A DNA stretch of 64,000 nt from Paralcaligenes sp. KSB-10 (GCF_021266465.1 NZ_CP089848.1:682001-746000); one strand, 5' to 3'; numbered from the stretch's first letter, positions 45,417 to 57,807 are shown. Notes: generated by a model not told the origin, from the letters alone. A program made the numbers and translations.

Positions 45417-47018
45417 TCAGGCTTCAATCCCGCGCGAACTCAGGTAATCGTCGTAGCCGCCGAGATAATCAACGATTTCCCCGCTCGGCATGATCTCGAT
45501 GACGCGAGTGGCGACTCCCGATACGAATTCGCGGTCATGCGACACGAACACCAGCGTGCCGGCATATTTCTCGAGCGCAAACTGCAACGACTCGATCGAT
45601 TCCATATCCAGGTGATTGGTGGGCTCGTCCATGAGCAGCACATTGTGGCGACCCAGCATCAATCGTCCGAAACTCATGCGGTTTTTTTCGCCGCCCGACA
45701 ATACCTTGACCGCCTTGGGAATGTCGTCGGCTGAAAACAGCAAACGCCCCAGCACCGAGCGGATCGACTGATCGTCATCGCCCGTTTGCCGATAATCGAT
45801 AAGCCAGTCGAACAGATTGCTGTCGGACTGGAACTGCTCCGAAACGTCCTGAGCCATATAGCCGATATCGGCGTTCTCGGACCATTTGACGGTTCCGCCA
45901 TCCGGAGCCAGATCGCCCGCCAGCATACGCAGCAGCGTGGTCTTGCCCGCCCCATTGGCCCCAATGATCGCGATTTTCTGGCCGGCTTCAATCATGGTCG
46001 AAAACGACCGTATCACCGGCTGATCAAACGATTTGCGTATGTGCTCGAGCGTTACAGCCAGACGGTGCATGACCTTGTTCTGCTCGAACCGGATATACGG
46101 GTTCTGGCGCGAAGAAGGCTTGACCTCAATGGCGCCCGCCTTGATTCTGTCGATCTGCTTCAGGCGCGAAGTAGCCTGGCGAGCCTTGGATTTATTGGCG
46201 GAAAAGCGCCGCACGAAATCCTGCAACTCGGCCACTCGCTCTTTGGCCTTGGCATTAGCCATGGTCACGCGCTCGCGCGCCTGCGTGGAGGCCAGCATGT
46301 AGTCGTCGTAGTTGCCTGGATAGATACGCAGTTCGCGGTAATCCAGATCGGCCATGTGCGTGCAAACCTGATTCAGGAAATGCCGGTCATGGCTGATGAT
46401 GATCATGGTGCTCTGATAGCCGTTGAGCACATCCTCGAGCCAGCGGATGGTGTTGATATCGAGGTTGTTGGTGGGCTCATCCAGCAGGAGCACGTCGGGG
46501 TTCGAAAACAGGGCCTGGGCCAGCAGCACACGCAGCTTCCAGCCCGGTGCGATTTCGCGCATGGGCAGGTTATGCTGATCGACCGCAATTTCCAGCCCCA
46601 GCAGCAATTCGCCGGCCCGCGCCTCGGCGGTGTAGCCGTCGTATTCGGCAAACTTGGCCTCGAGGTTGGCCGCGTGCATGTAATCTTCTTCGGTCGCGTC
46701 CGGATTCGCGTAAATGGCATCGCGTTCAGTCATGGCCTGCCACATTTCCTCGTGGCCCATCATGACGACATCCAGAACCCGGACGTCCTCGAACGCAAAC
46801 TGATCCTGGCGCAACTTGCCCAGGCGCACGCCCGGCTCCAGCGACACATTGCCGCTACTGGATTCGAGATCGCCCCCAATGATTTTCATGAAGGTAGACT
46901 TGCCCGAGCCATTGGCGCCGATCAGGCCGTACCGGTTGCCTTCGCCGAATTTGACGCTGACATTTTCAAAGAGAGGTTTGGGCCCGAACTGAATAGTAAG
47001 ATTTGCGGTGGAGATCAC
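45417..47018 (-). CDS. ybiT: ABC-F family ATPase, YbiT-like
   Basis: A 533-residue soluble protein with two ABC domains (Walker [10 protein letters not shown] and GANGAGKTT; Walker [13 protein letters not shown] and [12 protein letters not shown]) joined by a charged linker, and no membrane part. The first signature reads [15 protein letters not shown] instead of LSGG, a feature of YbiT; the second is [18 protein letters not shown] proteins act on the ribosome in translation or antibiotic protection. A specific role here is not shown. Confidence 0.93.
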   Translation of the reverse strand: MISTANLTIQFGPKPLFENVSVKFGEGNRYGLIGANGSGKSTFMKIIGGDLESSSGNVSLEPGVRLGKLRQDQFAFEDVRVLDVVMMGHEEMWQAMTERDAIYANPDATEEDYMHAANLEAKFAEYDGYTAEARAGELLLGLEIAVDQHNLPMREIAPGWKLRVLLAQALFSNPDVLLLDEPTNNLDINTIRWLEDVLNGYQSTMIIISHDRHFLNQVCTHMADLDYRELRIYPGNYDDYMLASTQARERVTMANAKAKERVAELQDFVRRFSANKSKARQATSRLKQIDRIKAGAIEVKPSSRQNPYIRFEQNKVMHRLAVTLEHIRKSFDQPVIRSFSTMIEAGQKIAIIGANGAGKTTLLRMLAGDLAPDGGTVKWSENADIGYMAQDVSEQFQSDSNLFDWLIDYRQTGDDDQSIRSVLGRLLFSADDIPKAVKVLSGGEKNRMSFGRLMLGRHNVLLMDEPTNHLDMESIESLQFALEKYAGTLVFVSHDREFVSGVATRVIEIMPSGEIVDYLGGYDDYLSSRGIEA

Positions 47019-47197
47019 TGAGAATTATCACGTAAGTAGAGTCAAGACAACCTGCTAGTTTAACAAGTTGCCGGGATATTCGTTGAACACCGGTAAAGTA
47101 CGGCGAATTGCAACAACAGCCGTGCGGGCATGATCGCTATTGCCGACGCGGCAGCGGCGGCTCTTCCCCGGATGTTCTGCCCGCTTTGGGCCACACC

Positions 47198-48109
47198 CTA
47201 GAAATGCTCTTCGAGGACCAGGTGCGCCATGCCTTTTTCGGTTGCGATCCCTACCTTCCTTCCTACCGGCAAGGTGGCTTTCACCTTGACATGACCGTAG
47301 GGCAACCCGGTCACGACCGGTACCTTGACAGTTTGACGCAACCAACGAACCACCGAGGGCATGTCGAAGCCATTGTCGTGATCGGCCAGCCGATAGTCGG
47401 TGAAGTGCCCCAGAACAATAGCCTTTTGGCGTTGAAGTATGCCGGCATGCCACAACTGGGTCAGCATGCGCTCGACCCGGAACGGGTGTTCGCACACGTC
47501 TTCAAGAAACAATATGCCGCCTTTCACTTTCGGAAAATAGGGCGTACCTATCAGCGAAGTTATCATGGCCAGATTACCGCCCCATAAAATGCCACGGGCA
47601 TCGACCGCATCGGAGCCAGGCGACTCGAAGCTGAGGATTTCCAGCTCTCCACGCATGATTTCGGCAAACAGATCCGCGGTCAGGTCGTCCATGGTTTTGG
47701 CGCCAAAGTCGAACACGGCGGTAGGTCCGACAAAACTCGGGGCTCCGGTTCGAGCCAGCAGCGCCAGGTTGAATATCGTAAAGTCGCTCTGTCCGACAAA
47801 TACCTTGCCGCTGTCGGCGGCCGCTTTCCAGTCGATGAACGGCAACAATCGGCTCAGGCCATAGCCACCGCGTGTGGCCATGACAATGGCTTGTTTCTGC
47901 TTGAGCGCGCGGGCAATACCGGCCAGACGCTGCTTGTCGGTTCCCGCAAACCGTTCGTGCACGGCCAGAGCTGCCCGATCTACCGCGGTTTTGAACCCCA
48001 GCTTGGCGAGCCGTACCCTGGCGAGATCAAGCGCCTTGGGATCGGCCACCGCTCCCGATGGAGAAATCAGATAAATACCAGAAGCGGAATGATGCTCGGC
48101 ATGACTCAT
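47198..48109 (-). CDS. ldcA: Muramoyltetrapeptide LD-carboxypeptidase (S66)
   Basis: A 303-residue protein of the LdcA/MccF family: IYLISPSGAVADPKALDLARVRLAKLGF, the nucleophile segment ATRGGYGLSRLLPFIDW, VGQSDFTIFNLALL, GGNLAMITSLIGTPY, LFLEDVCEHPFRVERML and a C-terminal GLPYGHVKVKATLPVG with the catalytic His. It removes the terminal D-Ala from tetrapeptides in cell-wall recycling. Start is the ATG at 48109; the upstream in-frame extension shows no homology. Confidence 0.92.
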   Translation of the reverse strand: MSHAEHHSASGIYLISPSGAVADPKALDLARVRLAKLGFKTAVDRAALAVHERFAGTDKQRLAGIARALKQKQAIVMATRGGYGLSRLLPFIDWKAAADSGKVFVGQSDFTIFNLALLARTGAPSFVGPTAVFDFGAKTMDDLTADLFAEIMRGELEILSFESPGSDAVDARGILWGGNLAMITSLIGTPYFPKVKGGILFLEDVCEHPFRVERMLTQLWHAGILQRQKAIVLGHFTDYRLADHDNGFDMPSVVRWLRQTVKVPVVTGLPYGHVKVKATLPVGRKVGIATEKGMAHLVLEEHF

Positions 48110-48237
48110 AGTTGTACTCGTGAAATCAGAAAAAAAGCCCGAAGGCCATGTTCGAACGGGGGGCGCCTCTTCAGCCGCCAATACAGAGCAGCCATCCGCG
48201 GACACCGCATCGCATGCAAGCGTGTAAGTATAGTTGA

Positions 48238-49627
<1,390 letters not shown>

Positions 49628-49702
49628 ACCAAACCTCTTGCCACGCAGCCAAATGAGGCCGGGTTGAACGTAAAGGTCAAGTGTAACGCCTGGGACGGCC
49701 GT

Positions 49703-51205
49703 TCAGGAGAGCCCGGTTTTCAATTCTTTGAGGCGGCGCAAAACCGTCGGCAAAATAGCCGGCAGATCTTCGGCGATCAAGCCCGGACCGAATTCGCGCG
49801 CGGCCTCGCCATGCAGCCAGGCTGCGGCGGCCGCGGCCAGAAAGGGCTCCATGCCTTGCGCCATCAAGCCCGCAATCAAGCCGGCCAACACATCGCCGGT
49901 ACCACCGGTCGCCAGTTCCGGCGGCGCATTGGTATTGATAATTGCCCTGCCATCGGGCGCCGCGATGATCGTATCCGACCCTTTAAGCAAGACCACTGCA
50001 CCACTCTCGCGCGCGGCATAGCGTGTGCGCATCAGTTTATTCCCTTCGCATGCGAAGATCCGGGCAAATTCACCCTCGTGCGGCGTAAGCACGCAAGGAC
50101 CGGAGATTGCCGCGAAAAGCAGTTGTGGATCGCGGCCGAACGAGGTAATGGCATCCGCATCCAGCACCACGCTACGCTGCGTGGCCAAGGCTTCCAGCAC
50201 ATTCTGCCGGGTTTCGCTGGAAACACCGGCGCCCGGACCGACGACAATGGCATTCTTGCGCGGATCGGCCAGCAATAAAGCCAGGCTGTCGGGCGCTTTC
50301 AGCGGTTGAACCATAACGCTGGTCAGCGCCGTCGCGTAGATGGCGCGGACCGACTCCGGCACCGCCACGGTAACCAGGCCGGCGCCCACTCGTGCCGCCG
50401 CCAGCGCCGCCAAACGCGCCGCTCCTGTCATGAGTTCACCACCCACCAGCAGGACATGGCCTCGCTGATATTTGTGCCCACCGGTTTGCGGCCAGGGATA
50501 ATCGCTCAGCCAGACTTCCGGGCCATTTTCCCATGCATGCGGAGGCTTGCGCTCCAGAAGGGAGGCAGGGATACCGATATCGGCCAGCACCAGTTCGCCG
50601 CACAACAGCTTTCCCGGCAATAGCAAGTGGCCGGGCTTCTTGCGAAAGAAAGTCACCGTCATGTCGGCCGCCGCCGCCACGCCAAGCACCTCGCCTGTTT
50701 CGCCATCCAGGCCGCTGGGCACATCGACGGCACAGATCGGCAGTTTGCGCCGGATCAGGGTTTCGATTACGGTACGCGCCAAGCCTTCGACGGGCCGCGA
50801 CAGGCCGGCGCCGAAAAGCGCATCAACGACCAGGGCTGCACCATCGAGCAATTCAAGTGACAGGGGCTCGATGGCGCCTGTCCATAATGCAGCACAGTAC
50901 GCCGCGTCGCCGGTCAGCCTTGCGCGCTCTCCTGAAAACCCCAGCCGAACCGGCCAGCCCGACTCGGCAAGACGCTGGGCCGCAACGAAACCATCGCCCC
51001 CGTTATTGCCGAATCCGCATATCACCACGACGGGCTGCACCGGCCAGCGCGCGCGCACCGCATCGGCCACTGCTCTTCCAGCCGCTTCCATCAATGCAAT
51101 ACCGCTGATCCCGGCCTTCATGGCTGCCGTATCGGCCGCCCTCATCTCCAGAGGAGTCAGCAGCGCCTTGTCGATTGAATTCATAGCCATACCCGCGTCG
51201 GCCAA
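49703..51205 (-). CDS. nnr: Bifunctional NAD(P)H-hydrate epimerase / ADP-dependent dehydratase
   Basis: A 500-residue fusion of YjeF_N (epimerase; MKAGISGIALMEAAGRAVADAV, CGFGNNGGDGFVAAQRLAE, VDALFGAGLSRPV, AVDVPSGLDG) and the carbohydrate-kinase-like dehydratase (GHVLLVGGELMTGAARLAALAA, VGPGAGVS, LTPHEGEFARIF, TGGTGDVLAGLIAGLMAQG). Together they repair damaged NAD(P)HX. The length and domain order match E. coli Nnr. The first in-frame ATG is used. Confidence 0.95.
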   Translation of the reverse strand: MADAGMAMNSIDKALLTPLEMRAADTAAMKAGISGIALMEAAGRAVADAVRARWPVQPVVVICGFGNNGGDGFVAAQRLAESGWPVRLGFSGERARLTGDAAYCAALWTGAIEPLSLELLDGAALVVDALFGAGLSRPVEGLARTVIETLIRRKLPICAVDVPSGLDGETGEVLGVAAAADMTVTFFRKKPGHLLLPGKLLCGELVLADIGIPASLLERKPPHAWENGPEVWLSDYPWPQTGGHKYQRGHVLLVGGELMTGAARLAALAAARVGAGLVTVAVPESVRAIYATALTSVMVQPLKAPDSLALLLADPRKNAIVVGPGAGVSSETRQNVLEALATQRSVVLDADAITSFGRDPQLLFAAISGPCVLTPHEGEFARIFACEGNKLMRTRYAARESGAVVLLKGSDTIIAAPDGRAIINTNAPPELATGGTGDVLAGLIAGLMAQGMEPFLAAAAAAWLHGEAAREFGPGLIAEDLPAILPTVLRRLKELKTGLS

Positions 51206-51367
51206 TACGGCCAGGATGGAGTCACACCATCATAGTAAAGCACAAGCACAGCTATCGATAGTAGCTACGATACAAGCTGATACGCTCTTGGTTTGCGCTC
51301 TTGTTACTTGAATAGATGATAATAATAATTTATTATTGGACCGACTCAGTTTTCCCAGGAAAATGCC

Positions 51368-51967
51368 ATGCCTCGAGTATCACGCGAACAAACACAAAAA
51401 AACCGCGCCGTCATTGAAAATGTCTCGGCCCGGCTTTTCCGCGAACAAGGCTTCAATGGGGTCAGTGTGGCTGACCTGATGGCGGCGGCCGGACTGACGC
51501 ACGGGGGCTTTTATGGTCATTTCTCGTCCAAAGATGAGCTTACGGATGTGGCCTGTGCGGCAGCGTTCAAACAGTCCTCGCAGCGCCGGAACGAGCGCAG
51601 CAACAAACACGCCGACCCGCGCCATGCGCTTCATGCCCATGTCGACCACTACCTGAGCACCTGGCATAGAGATCATACAGGCAACGGCTGCCCGGCCGTT
51701 GCCCTGGCCGGGGACGTTGCCCGCGAACCGGCCGACAAACCCGTACATCGAACCTATGCGGCAGGCGTCGAAAGCATGGCCGACTCCCTTACCACACTGT
51801 TCGAGGCGAGCGGCGCCCCTCAGCCCAGGTCGCAGGCGCTGGCAACACTGGCCACCCTGGTCGGCGCCCAGGTCCTGGCACGGGCAACACGAGGCTCCCC
51901 CCTGTCTGACGATATACTGGCGGCCGCGCGCGAATTCCTGCTGGATGTGAACATGCTCAATAACTAG
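51368..51967 (+). CDS. TetR/AcrR-family transcriptional regulator
   Basis: A 199-residue repressor-type protein with an N-terminal TetR helix-turn-helix (RAVIENVSARLFREQGFNGVSVADLMAAAGLTHGGFYGHFSSKDEL). The GGFYGHFxSKDEL form is typical of the AcrR subgroup that controls exporters and short-chain dehydrogenases. The C-terminal ligand domain has PAVALAGDVAREP. It lies 74 bp upstream of an MFS gene on the same strand and is a natural candidate to regulate it. AT-rich DNA just upstream (51311-51336) probably carries its promoter. Confidence 0.93.
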   Translation: MPRVSREQTQKNRAVIENVSARLFREQGFNGVSVADLMAAAGLTHGGFYGHFSSKDELTDVACAAAFKQSSQRRNERSNKHADPRHALHAHVDHYLSTWHRDHTGNGCPAVALAGDVAREPADKPVHRTYAAGVESMADSLTTLFEASGAPQPRSQALATLATLVGAQVLARATRGSPLSDDILAAAREFLLDVNMLNN

Positions 51968-52041
51968 GCCTCACGCGACATCGTGACCCGGCTCACGCCA
52001 AAAACCTTCAGGCTTTGCATCACCGACTTTCGGAAACCCAC

Positions 52042-53340
52042 ATGTTCGCCCAACCGTTTTCCAATTGGCTCCACCGGCACGGCATCCACTACGCCTGGAT
52101 AGTGGCGCTCATTTGCTTTCTGACTATGCTCACCTCGTCTGCCGCACTGGGTCTGCCGGGTGTGCTGCTGCAACCGCTGGGCAAAGAATACGGCTGGGAC
52201 ACCGAGCAAATTTCATCGGCGCTTGCCCTGCGCTTTGCACTGTATGGCCTGATGGGGCCTTTTGCCTCGATCCTGATGGATCGTTACGGCCTGCGCAACG
52301 TTATTTGCGCGGCGCTGGCCCTCGTGGCGTCGGGCATGATCCTGGCCACCCAAATGACTGCGCTATGGCAACTGGTCGTGCTATGGGGGCTGATACTGGG
52401 CTTTGGCTCGGGCCTGACCGCTCTGGTTCTAGGCGCCGTGGTGGCCAATCGATGGTTCGACAAGCGCCGCGGGCTGGTGATCGGTTTATTGACCGCCAGC
52501 ACGGCCACGGGCCAACTGGTGTTTCTACCCGGCGCCGCCTGGCTCATTGACCACTACGGCTGGCGCTCGGCCATCACGCCGGTTTGCGTCTCGGCCGCGC
52601 TGGTCATCATTCTGGCAATCTGTTTTGTACGCAATCGGCCGGAAGACGTCGGCATTGCCGCCTACGGCACGGATCCGGCAACTGCCGCCATGCCACCTGT
52701 AGCGCACACGCACACATCCATTTGGGATCCTTTCAAGATTCTGGGAACTGTACGCGGCAACCAGACCTTCTGGATCCTGTTTGCGACCTTCTTTATATGC
52801 GGCCTGAGCACCAACGGCCTGATCCAAACGCATTTCGTGTCCTTGTGCGGCGATTTCGGCCTGACGGCCGTACCGGCGGCGTCCGTGCTCGCCATGATGG
52901 GTGCTTTCGATTTCTGCGGCACGATTCTATCGGGCTGGCTTTCAGACCGCTATGACAACCGCAAACTGCTTTTCTGGTATTACAGCCTGCGAGGCTTGTC
53001 CTTATTCTGGCTGCCGCATTCCGACTTCACTTTCTACGGCCTGTCGATTTTCGCCATGTTCTACGGCCTCGACTGGGTTGCCACCGTGCCGCCAACCGTC
53101 AGGCTGGCAGGCACTGCCTTTGGCAAGGAACGCGCCGGTATGGTGTTCGGCTGGATTTTTGCCGGGCACCAGATGGGCGCTGCCGTGGCGGCATACGGCG
53201 CCGGCGCCACTCGCACCCTGCTGCTGAGCTACACACCGGCACTGTATGTGGCCGGCGGCGCGTGCCTGATTGCAGCGCTGATCGTAATGGGAATCCGGCG
53301 TCCCGACAAAGCGCCGGCGCCAGGGTATCGACCGGCGTGA
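52042..53340 (+). CDS. MFS transporter (oxalate/formate antiporter-like)
   Basis: A 432-residue protein with twelve predicted helices. [52 protein letters not shown] and [30 protein letters not shown] match the monocarboxylate/OxlT-like MFS group. I use the ATG at 52042; an earlier TTG in frame adds residues without similarity. The TetR gene upstream may control it. Substrate unknown. Confidence 0.91.
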   Translation: MFAQPFSNWLHRHGIHYAWIVALICFLTMLTSSAALGLPGVLLQPLGKEYGWDTEQISSALALRFALYGLMGPFASILMDRYGLRNVICAALALVASGMILATQMTALWQLVVLWGLILGFGSGLTALVLGAVVANRWFDKRRGLVIGLLTASTATGQLVFLPGAAWLIDHYGWRSAITPVCVSAALVIILAICFVRNRPEDVGIAAYGTDPATAAMPPVAHTHTSIWDPFKILGTVRGNQTFWILFATFFICGLSTNGLIQTHFVSLCGDFGLTAVPAASVLAMMGAFDFCGTILSGWLSDRYDNRKLLFWYYSLRGLSLFWLPHSDFTFYGLSIFAMFYGLDWVATVPPTVRLAGTAFGKERAGMVFGWIFAGHQMGAAVAAYGAGATRTLLLSYTPALYVAGGACLIAALIVMGIRRPDKAPAPGYRPA

Positions 53341-53410
53341 ACGGGACGGCTACACCAAGCCGTGCGCGCCGGGTACACTACCAGCCACTGATGCCAATCG
53401 ACGGTTTGCC

Positions 53411-54337
53411 ATGACATCCATAATTTCAGTATCCGGCCTGTCCAAAACCTATGCCTCGGGTTTCAGGGCCCTGAAAAACATCAACCTGGAAATACGCCAG
53501 GGAGAAATCTTCGCCTTGCTCGGCCCGAACGGGGCCGGCAAAACCACCCTGATCAGCATTATCTGCGGGCTGGTCAATCCGACCGAGGGCGTCGTGCTGG
53601 CCGATGGCCACAACATTGTTACGGACTACCGCGCGGCACGATCCAAAATCGGCCTGGTACCGCAAGAACTCACCAGCGATGCCTTCGAGTCCGTGTGGAA
53701 CACCGTCAGCTTCAGCCGCGGCCTGTTCGGCAAAAAGGCAAACCCCGCCCATATCGAAAAAGTGCTTAAAGCCTTGTCCTTATGGGGCAAGAAAGACAAT
53801 CGGCTCATGACGTTGTCGGGCGGCATGAAGCGGCGCGTGCTGATTGCCAAGGCGCTCTCGCACGAGCCGCAAATCCTGTTCCTGGACGAACCCACCGCCG
53901 GCGTCGACGTCGAGCTGCGCAAGGACATGTGGGAAATGGTGCGTTCGCTGCGCGCCACCGGCGTCACCATTATCCTGACTACGCACTACATCGAAGAAGC
54001 CGAGGAAATGGCCGACCGGGTGGGCGTAATCAGCAATGGCGAGCTTATTCTGGTCGAGGAGAAGGCCGAACTCATGCGCAAGCTGGGGAAAAAGCAACTG
54101 ATCCTGCAACTGCTCAATCCCTTGGACAAGGTGCCGGAATCGCTTGCCGCCCACCAGATCGAACTGGCCCCCGACGGCAAGGAACTGGTATACACCTACG
54201 ACACTCAACGCGAGCACACTGGCATCACGGCATTGCTCAAAGACCTGAACGACAGCGGTATCACATTCAAGGATCTTCAAACCACGCAAAGCTCGCTGGA
54301 AGATATTTTCGTCAACCTGGTCAAGGAGCGGCCATGA
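53411..54337 (+). CDS. yadG: ABC-2 exporter ATP-binding protein (YadG-like)
   Basis: A 308-residue ATPase of the drug-exporter (DrrA/YadG) group: Walker [11 protein letters not shown]-loop [12 protein letters not shown], signature [15 protein letters not shown], Walker [13 protein letters not shown] and H-loop [16 protein letters not shown]-terminal domain follows. Its stop overlaps the permease start (ATGA). With YadH it forms an exporter whose substrate is unknown. Confidence 0.93.
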   Translation: MTSIISVSGLSKTYASGFRALKNINLEIRQGEIFALLGPNGAGKTTLISIICGLVNPTEGVVLADGHNIVTDYRAARSKIGLVPQELTSDAFESVWNTVSFSRGLFGKKANPAHIEKVLKALSLWGKKDNRLMTLSGGMKRRVLIAKALSHEPQILFLDEPTAGVDVELRKDMWEMVRSLRATGVTIILTTHYIEEAEEMADRVGVISNGELILVEEKAELMRKLGKKQLILQLLNPLDKVPESLAAHQIELAPDGKELVYTYDTQREHTGITALLKDLNDSGITFKDLQTTQSSLEDIFVNLVKERP

Positions 54338-55095
54338 ACTGGCAGGCGATCCGCGCAATTTATCTGTTCGAAATGGCCAGGACCTGGCGCACACTGATGC
54401 AAAGCATTATTGCGCCGGTCATTTCGACCTCTTTGTATTTCGTCGTGTTCGGCGCCGCCATAGGCGGGCGCATTACCCAGATAGACGGTATCAGCTACGG
54501 AGCGTTCATCGTGCCCGGGCTGATCATGCTGTCGCTATTGACGCAAAGTATCGCCAACGCGTCATTCGGCATTTATTTTCCGAAATTCACGGGCACTATC
54601 TACGAGATTTTATCGGCACCGGTTTCGTACTTCGAGATCACGCTGAGCTATGTGGGCGCCGCCGCTACCAAATCCATTATTCTGGGAGTGATCATTCTGG
54701 CAACCGCGGGCTTTTTCGTGCCGCTCAAAATCGACCATCCATTATGGATGCTGCTGTTCCTGGTGCTGACGGCTTTCACATTCAGCCTGTTCGGTTTCAT
54801 TATCGGAATCTGGGCCGACGGCTTCGAGAAACTGCAACTGGTGCCTCTTTTGATCATCACCCCCCTGACATTTCTTGGGGGCAGCTTTTACTCGATCAAT
54901 ATGCTGCCGCCCTTCTGGCAAACCGTGACCCTGTTCAACCCTGTGGTCTATCTGATCAGCGGCTTTCGATGGAGCTTTTATGGCCTCGCCGATGTCAGCG
55001 TAGCCATAAGCCTGATTATGACGCTGGTTTTTTTGGGCCTGTGCCTGCTCATCGTAGCGCTGATCTTCAAAAGCGGCTATCGGCTCAAGACCTGA
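54334..55095 (+). CDS. yadH: ABC-2 type permease (YadH-like)
   Basis: A 253-residue protein with six predicted helices: [40 protein letters not shown], a [18 protein letters not shown] segment and [28 protein letters not shown], all typical of ABC-2 permeases. The start ATG lies in the overlap with the ATPase stop. Convergent with yajQ, 22 bp from its stop. Confidence 0.93.
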   Translation: MNWQAIRAIYLFEMARTWRTLMQSIIAPVISTSLYFVVFGAAIGGRITQIDGISYGAFIVPGLIMLSLLTQSIANASFGIYFPKFTGTIYEILSAPVSYFEITLSYVGAAATKSIILGVIILATAGFFVPLKIDHPLWMLLFLVLTAFTFSLFGFIIGIWADGFEKLQLVPLLIITPLTFLGGSFYSINMLPPFWQTVTLFNPVVYLISGFRWSFYGLADVSVAISLIMTLVFLGLCLLIVALIFKSGYRLKT

Positions 55096-55117
55096 GCTCA
55101 ATACCGCGCCAGCCTGT

Positions 55118-55600
55118 CTAATCGCGGAAGTTCTCGAACTGCAGCGGCAACTCGACATCGGTCTTGCGCAACAACGCGATGGCCGTCTGCAAGTCGTCGC
55201 GCTTTTTACCGCTGACGCGCAGCTTGTCGCCATTGATCTGGGCCTCTACCTTGAGCTTGGCGCCCTTCATGGCCGCAATCAGTTTTTTGGAGACGGCCTG
55301 TTCTATACCTTGCTTGATCGTGATTTTTTGCCGGGCTCCCCCCAGGTTTTCAAGCGGATCGGCAATATCCATGCAACGTACATCGATTCCGCGGGCCGAT
55401 AAGCGGCCGCGCAGAATATCGAGCATCTGGTTCAGTTGAAACACCCCAGGCGCCGACTGGGTCACCACAAAGCCTTCCAGTTCGAATTTGGCGTTGGTCC
55501 CCTTGAAATCGAAGCGGGTGACCAACTCCCGGCTGGCCTGATCGATAGCATTGACGAGTTCGTGTTTGTCGACTTCGGAGACGACGTCGAAAGAAGGCAT
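55118..55600 (-). CDS. yajQ: YajQ-family nucleotide-binding protein
   Basis: A 160-residue protein: MPSFDVVSEVDKHELVNAIDQASRELVTRFDFKGTNAKFEL and a C-terminal INGDKLRVSGKKRDDLQTAIALLRKTDVELPLQFENFRD are the DUF520/YajQ signatures. Xanthomonas relatives bind cyclic di-GMP and others bind nucleotides or RNA; the function here is inferred only. The length is normal. Confidence 0.95.
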   Translation of the reverse strand: MPSFDVVSEVDKHELVNAIDQASRELVTRFDFKGTNAKFELEGFVVTQSAPGVFQLNQMLDILRGRLSARGIDVRCMDIADPLENLGGARQKITIKQGIEQAVSKKLIAAMKGAKLKVEAQINGDKLRVSGKKRDDLQTAIALLRKTDVELPLQFENFRD

Positions 55601-55753
55601 GACGATGGTCCTATGAGCAAAGTTCTGGAAACGGCGGCAACTTGCCGCCTACGTGGGTCGTATAGACGCAGCAAAAGAGTGTACCTTGATTCCCGATCGG
55701 TTATGCCCCGGGGCATTAAGGCTTGACACCGCTGACCATTTATTTGAAAATCA

Positions 55754-55776
55754 AATCATCCGATGACTTAATGATT
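55754..55776. promoter_or_regulatory. Putative operator upstream of the GntR gene
   Basis: TCATC-C-GATGA (55756-55766) lies within a wider dyad AATCAT...ATGATT (55754-55776), 9 nt before the ATG of a FadR-type regulator. The position suggests autoregulation; the match is by symmetry only. Confidence 0.4.
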
Positions 55777-55784
55777 TAAATACA

Positions 55785-56468
55785 ATGCTTGCGCAAGCCA
55801 CCAAAACCAGCCTGACCGACAGCGCCTTGGAAGGAATTCGGCAGGAAATCCTCGACGGACGCTGGGCCATCGGCGAGCGGATCCCAAACGAGCCCACGCT
55901 CGCAGCCATGCTGGGGGTCAGCCGCGGTACAGTGCGCGAAGCGGTCAAAATGCTGGCTTCGCAGGGCATGCTGGAAACGCGTCAGGGTTCCGGAACCTAT
56001 GTGCGCGCCAATTTCGATCCCTCCACCAGCGTGCTGCGCATGCGGCAAGCCAATTTGAGAGATCAAGTCGAAACCCGCTGCGCACTTGAAGTCGAAGCCG
56101 CAAGGCTGGCGGCCGTCAGGCACACGCCCGAAGATATCCAGCGTCTGTACGGCTTGCTGGCAGCGCGAGGAAATTCAGACGATCCGCAAACCCGCCCCGG
56201 CCTGGTGGAACGGGATTTCGACTTCCATGCCGAGATCGTCCGCATCGCCCGCAACCGGGCGCTGGCCGAAACCTATTTGTTTTTTTCCGCATCTGTGCAG
56301 GAAATCATCAAAGCCACGGTAGACAAAGAAATACCCGAGCCCGATATGGAAGCGCATGCAGGCTTGGTGCGAGCCATCGAAACCCGCAACCCCGACCACG
56401 CGGCATCGACGGTGCGCCAATTCATGGCGCCTATCCTGTCCGAGCTTAATCGGGCGCTGGCATCATGA
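55785..56468 (+). CDS. GntR/FadR-family transcriptional regulator
   Basis: A 227-residue protein with a winged helix (IRQEILDGRWAIGERIPNEPTLAAMLGVSRGTVREAVKMLASQGMLETRQGSGTYV) and an FCD ligand domain (RCALEVEAARLAA, RDFDFHAEIVRIARNRALAETY, EAHAGLVRAIETRNPDHA). Asp and His residues in the FCD part fit the usual metal-dependent effector pocket. Its stop overlaps the ATG of the CynX-like transporter, so it probably controls that operon. Confidence 0.93.
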   Translation: MLAQATKTSLTDSALEGIRQEILDGRWAIGERIPNEPTLAAMLGVSRGTVREAVKMLASQGMLETRQGSGTYVRANFDPSTSVLRMRQANLRDQVETRCALEVEAARLAAVRHTPEDIQRLYGLLAARGNSDDPQTRPGLVERDFDFHAEIVRIARNRALAETYLFFSASVQEIIKATVDKEIPEPDMEAHAGLVRAIETRNPDHAASTVRQFMAPILSELNRALAS

Positions 56469-57757
56469 GCGCAAGCCAGACAAACGAACAAGCCCTCCTT
56501 GCCCTGGAAACCATGAAACTCGCCACAAAAATACCCAAGGCAAGCTCCGCACACCCTCCGCAAACGGCGCCAGGCATCCGTCGGACGGCAATGATTCTAT
56601 TGGGCTTCAGCCTGATGCTGATTGCCTTTAATCTACGTCCCGTATTTTCGAGCCTGTCAGTGCTTTTGCCCGAAATCATCAGGCAAACAGGTTTGTCATC
56701 GGCCAATGCCGGCTATCTGACCACCCTGCCGGTGTTGTGCCTGGGCTTGTTCGCGCCATTGGCGCCGAAACTTGCGCAGCGCTTCGGTGTCGAACGCACC
56801 CTGCTGGGCATGCTGGTGTTGCTGGCCCTCGGAACCGCCCTGCGCGGATACGGCGGCATCTTCACTCTTTTTATCGGCTCCGCGCTGGCCGGAGCAAGCA
56901 TCGCCGTGGGAAACGTACTGCTGCCCAGCCTGGTAAAGCGCGATTTCGCCCACCATGCCGCCACAATGACCGGACTCTACACCATGGCCTTGTGCGGCGG
57001 TGCGGCGGCGGCAGCGGCATTCACCGTGCCCATCGCACACAAGCTCGGCGGCTCCTGGGCGCTAGCCCTGGCGGCCTGGGCCATACCGGCGGCCATTGTC
57101 GCGCTTATCTGGGCTCCGCAATCATTAAGACAGGGTAAGCTCGCGCGCCAGTCCGCTCGGGCCGTCACCGGCCTGTGGCGCGACCGGCTTGCCTGGCAGG
57201 TCACGTTCTTCATGGGCCTGCAATCAGCCCTGGCGTACTGCGTAATGGGCTGGCTTGCCCCCATTCTGCGAGAACGGGGGCTGGACGGCGTAACGGCCGG
57301 ACTGGTTGTTTCCGTATCGATCATGGTTCAGGTGGTCACCAGTCTCGTAGTGCCGCCCCTGGCCGTCCGCTGCAAAAACCAGCAACTGTTCAATGTGGCG
57401 CTGGCGATCATAGCCGGCGCTGCGTTGCTGGGCCTGCTCTTTGCTCCCACGTCCACAGTGTGGATCTGGGCGATCCTGCAAGGCGTAGGACAGGGAGGGC
57501 TATTCGCCATTGCCCTGACTGTCATTGTTTTACGTTCTCCGGATTCGCATGTCGCCGCGCACCTGTCGGGCATGGCCCAAGGAATCGGATACGTACTGGC
57601 GGCCATAGGCCCCTTGCTGGTCGGGCTTTTGCACAGCTGGACGGGAAGCTACACGGCCACATCCTGGCTGTTCATTGCGCTCACTGCCGGCGCGGCCATA
57701 AACGGTTGGGGCGCCGGACGGGCCATGCATGTCAGGGTCACAAGCGACAAGCCCTAG
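56465..57757 (+). CDS. MFS transporter, CynX/NimT family
   Basis: A 430-residue protein with twelve helices and the CynX/NimT signature LIAFNLRPVFSSLSVLLPEIIRQTGLSSANAGYLTTLPVLCLGLFAPLAPKLAQRFGVERTL. The family includes cyanate and 2-nitroimidazole transporters. No cynS or cyanate regulator is adjacent; a GntR gene is, and it is translationally coupled. The substrate is not assigned. The N-terminal 40 residues are hydrophilic. Confidence 0.92.
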   Translation: MSASQTNEQALLALETMKLATKIPKASSAHPPQTAPGIRRTAMILLGFSLMLIAFNLRPVFSSLSVLLPEIIRQTGLSSANAGYLTTLPVLCLGLFAPLAPKLAQRFGVERTLLGMLVLLALGTALRGYGGIFTLFIGSALAGASIAVGNVLLPSLVKRDFAHHAATMTGLYTMALCGGAAAAAAFTVPIAHKLGGSWALALAAWAIPAAIVALIWAPQSLRQGKLARQSARAVTGLWRDRLAWQVTFFMGLQSALAYCVMGWLAPILRERGLDGVTAGLVVSVSIMVQVVTSLVVPPLAVRCKNQQLFNVALAIIAGAALLGLLFAPTSTVWIWAILQGVGQGGLFAIALTVIVLRSPDSHVAAHLSGMAQGIGYVLAAIGPLLVGLLHSWTGSYTATSWLFIALTAGAAINGWGAGRAMHVRVTSDKP

Positions 57758-57807
57758 ATTCAGTGTCATTGCAAATCATCGCCTGCCGACTGGCCCCCAT
57801 CGAGTTG

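Noticed and set aside
45786-47021. Plus-strand open frame of 411 codons
   Set aside because: Antisense of the ABC-F ATPase, His- and Arg-rich, without domains.
53782-54333. Extended start for the YadH permease
   Set aside because: The extension lies entirely inside the YadG gene in another frame and has no membrane segments; the ATG in the ATGA overlap is clearly right.
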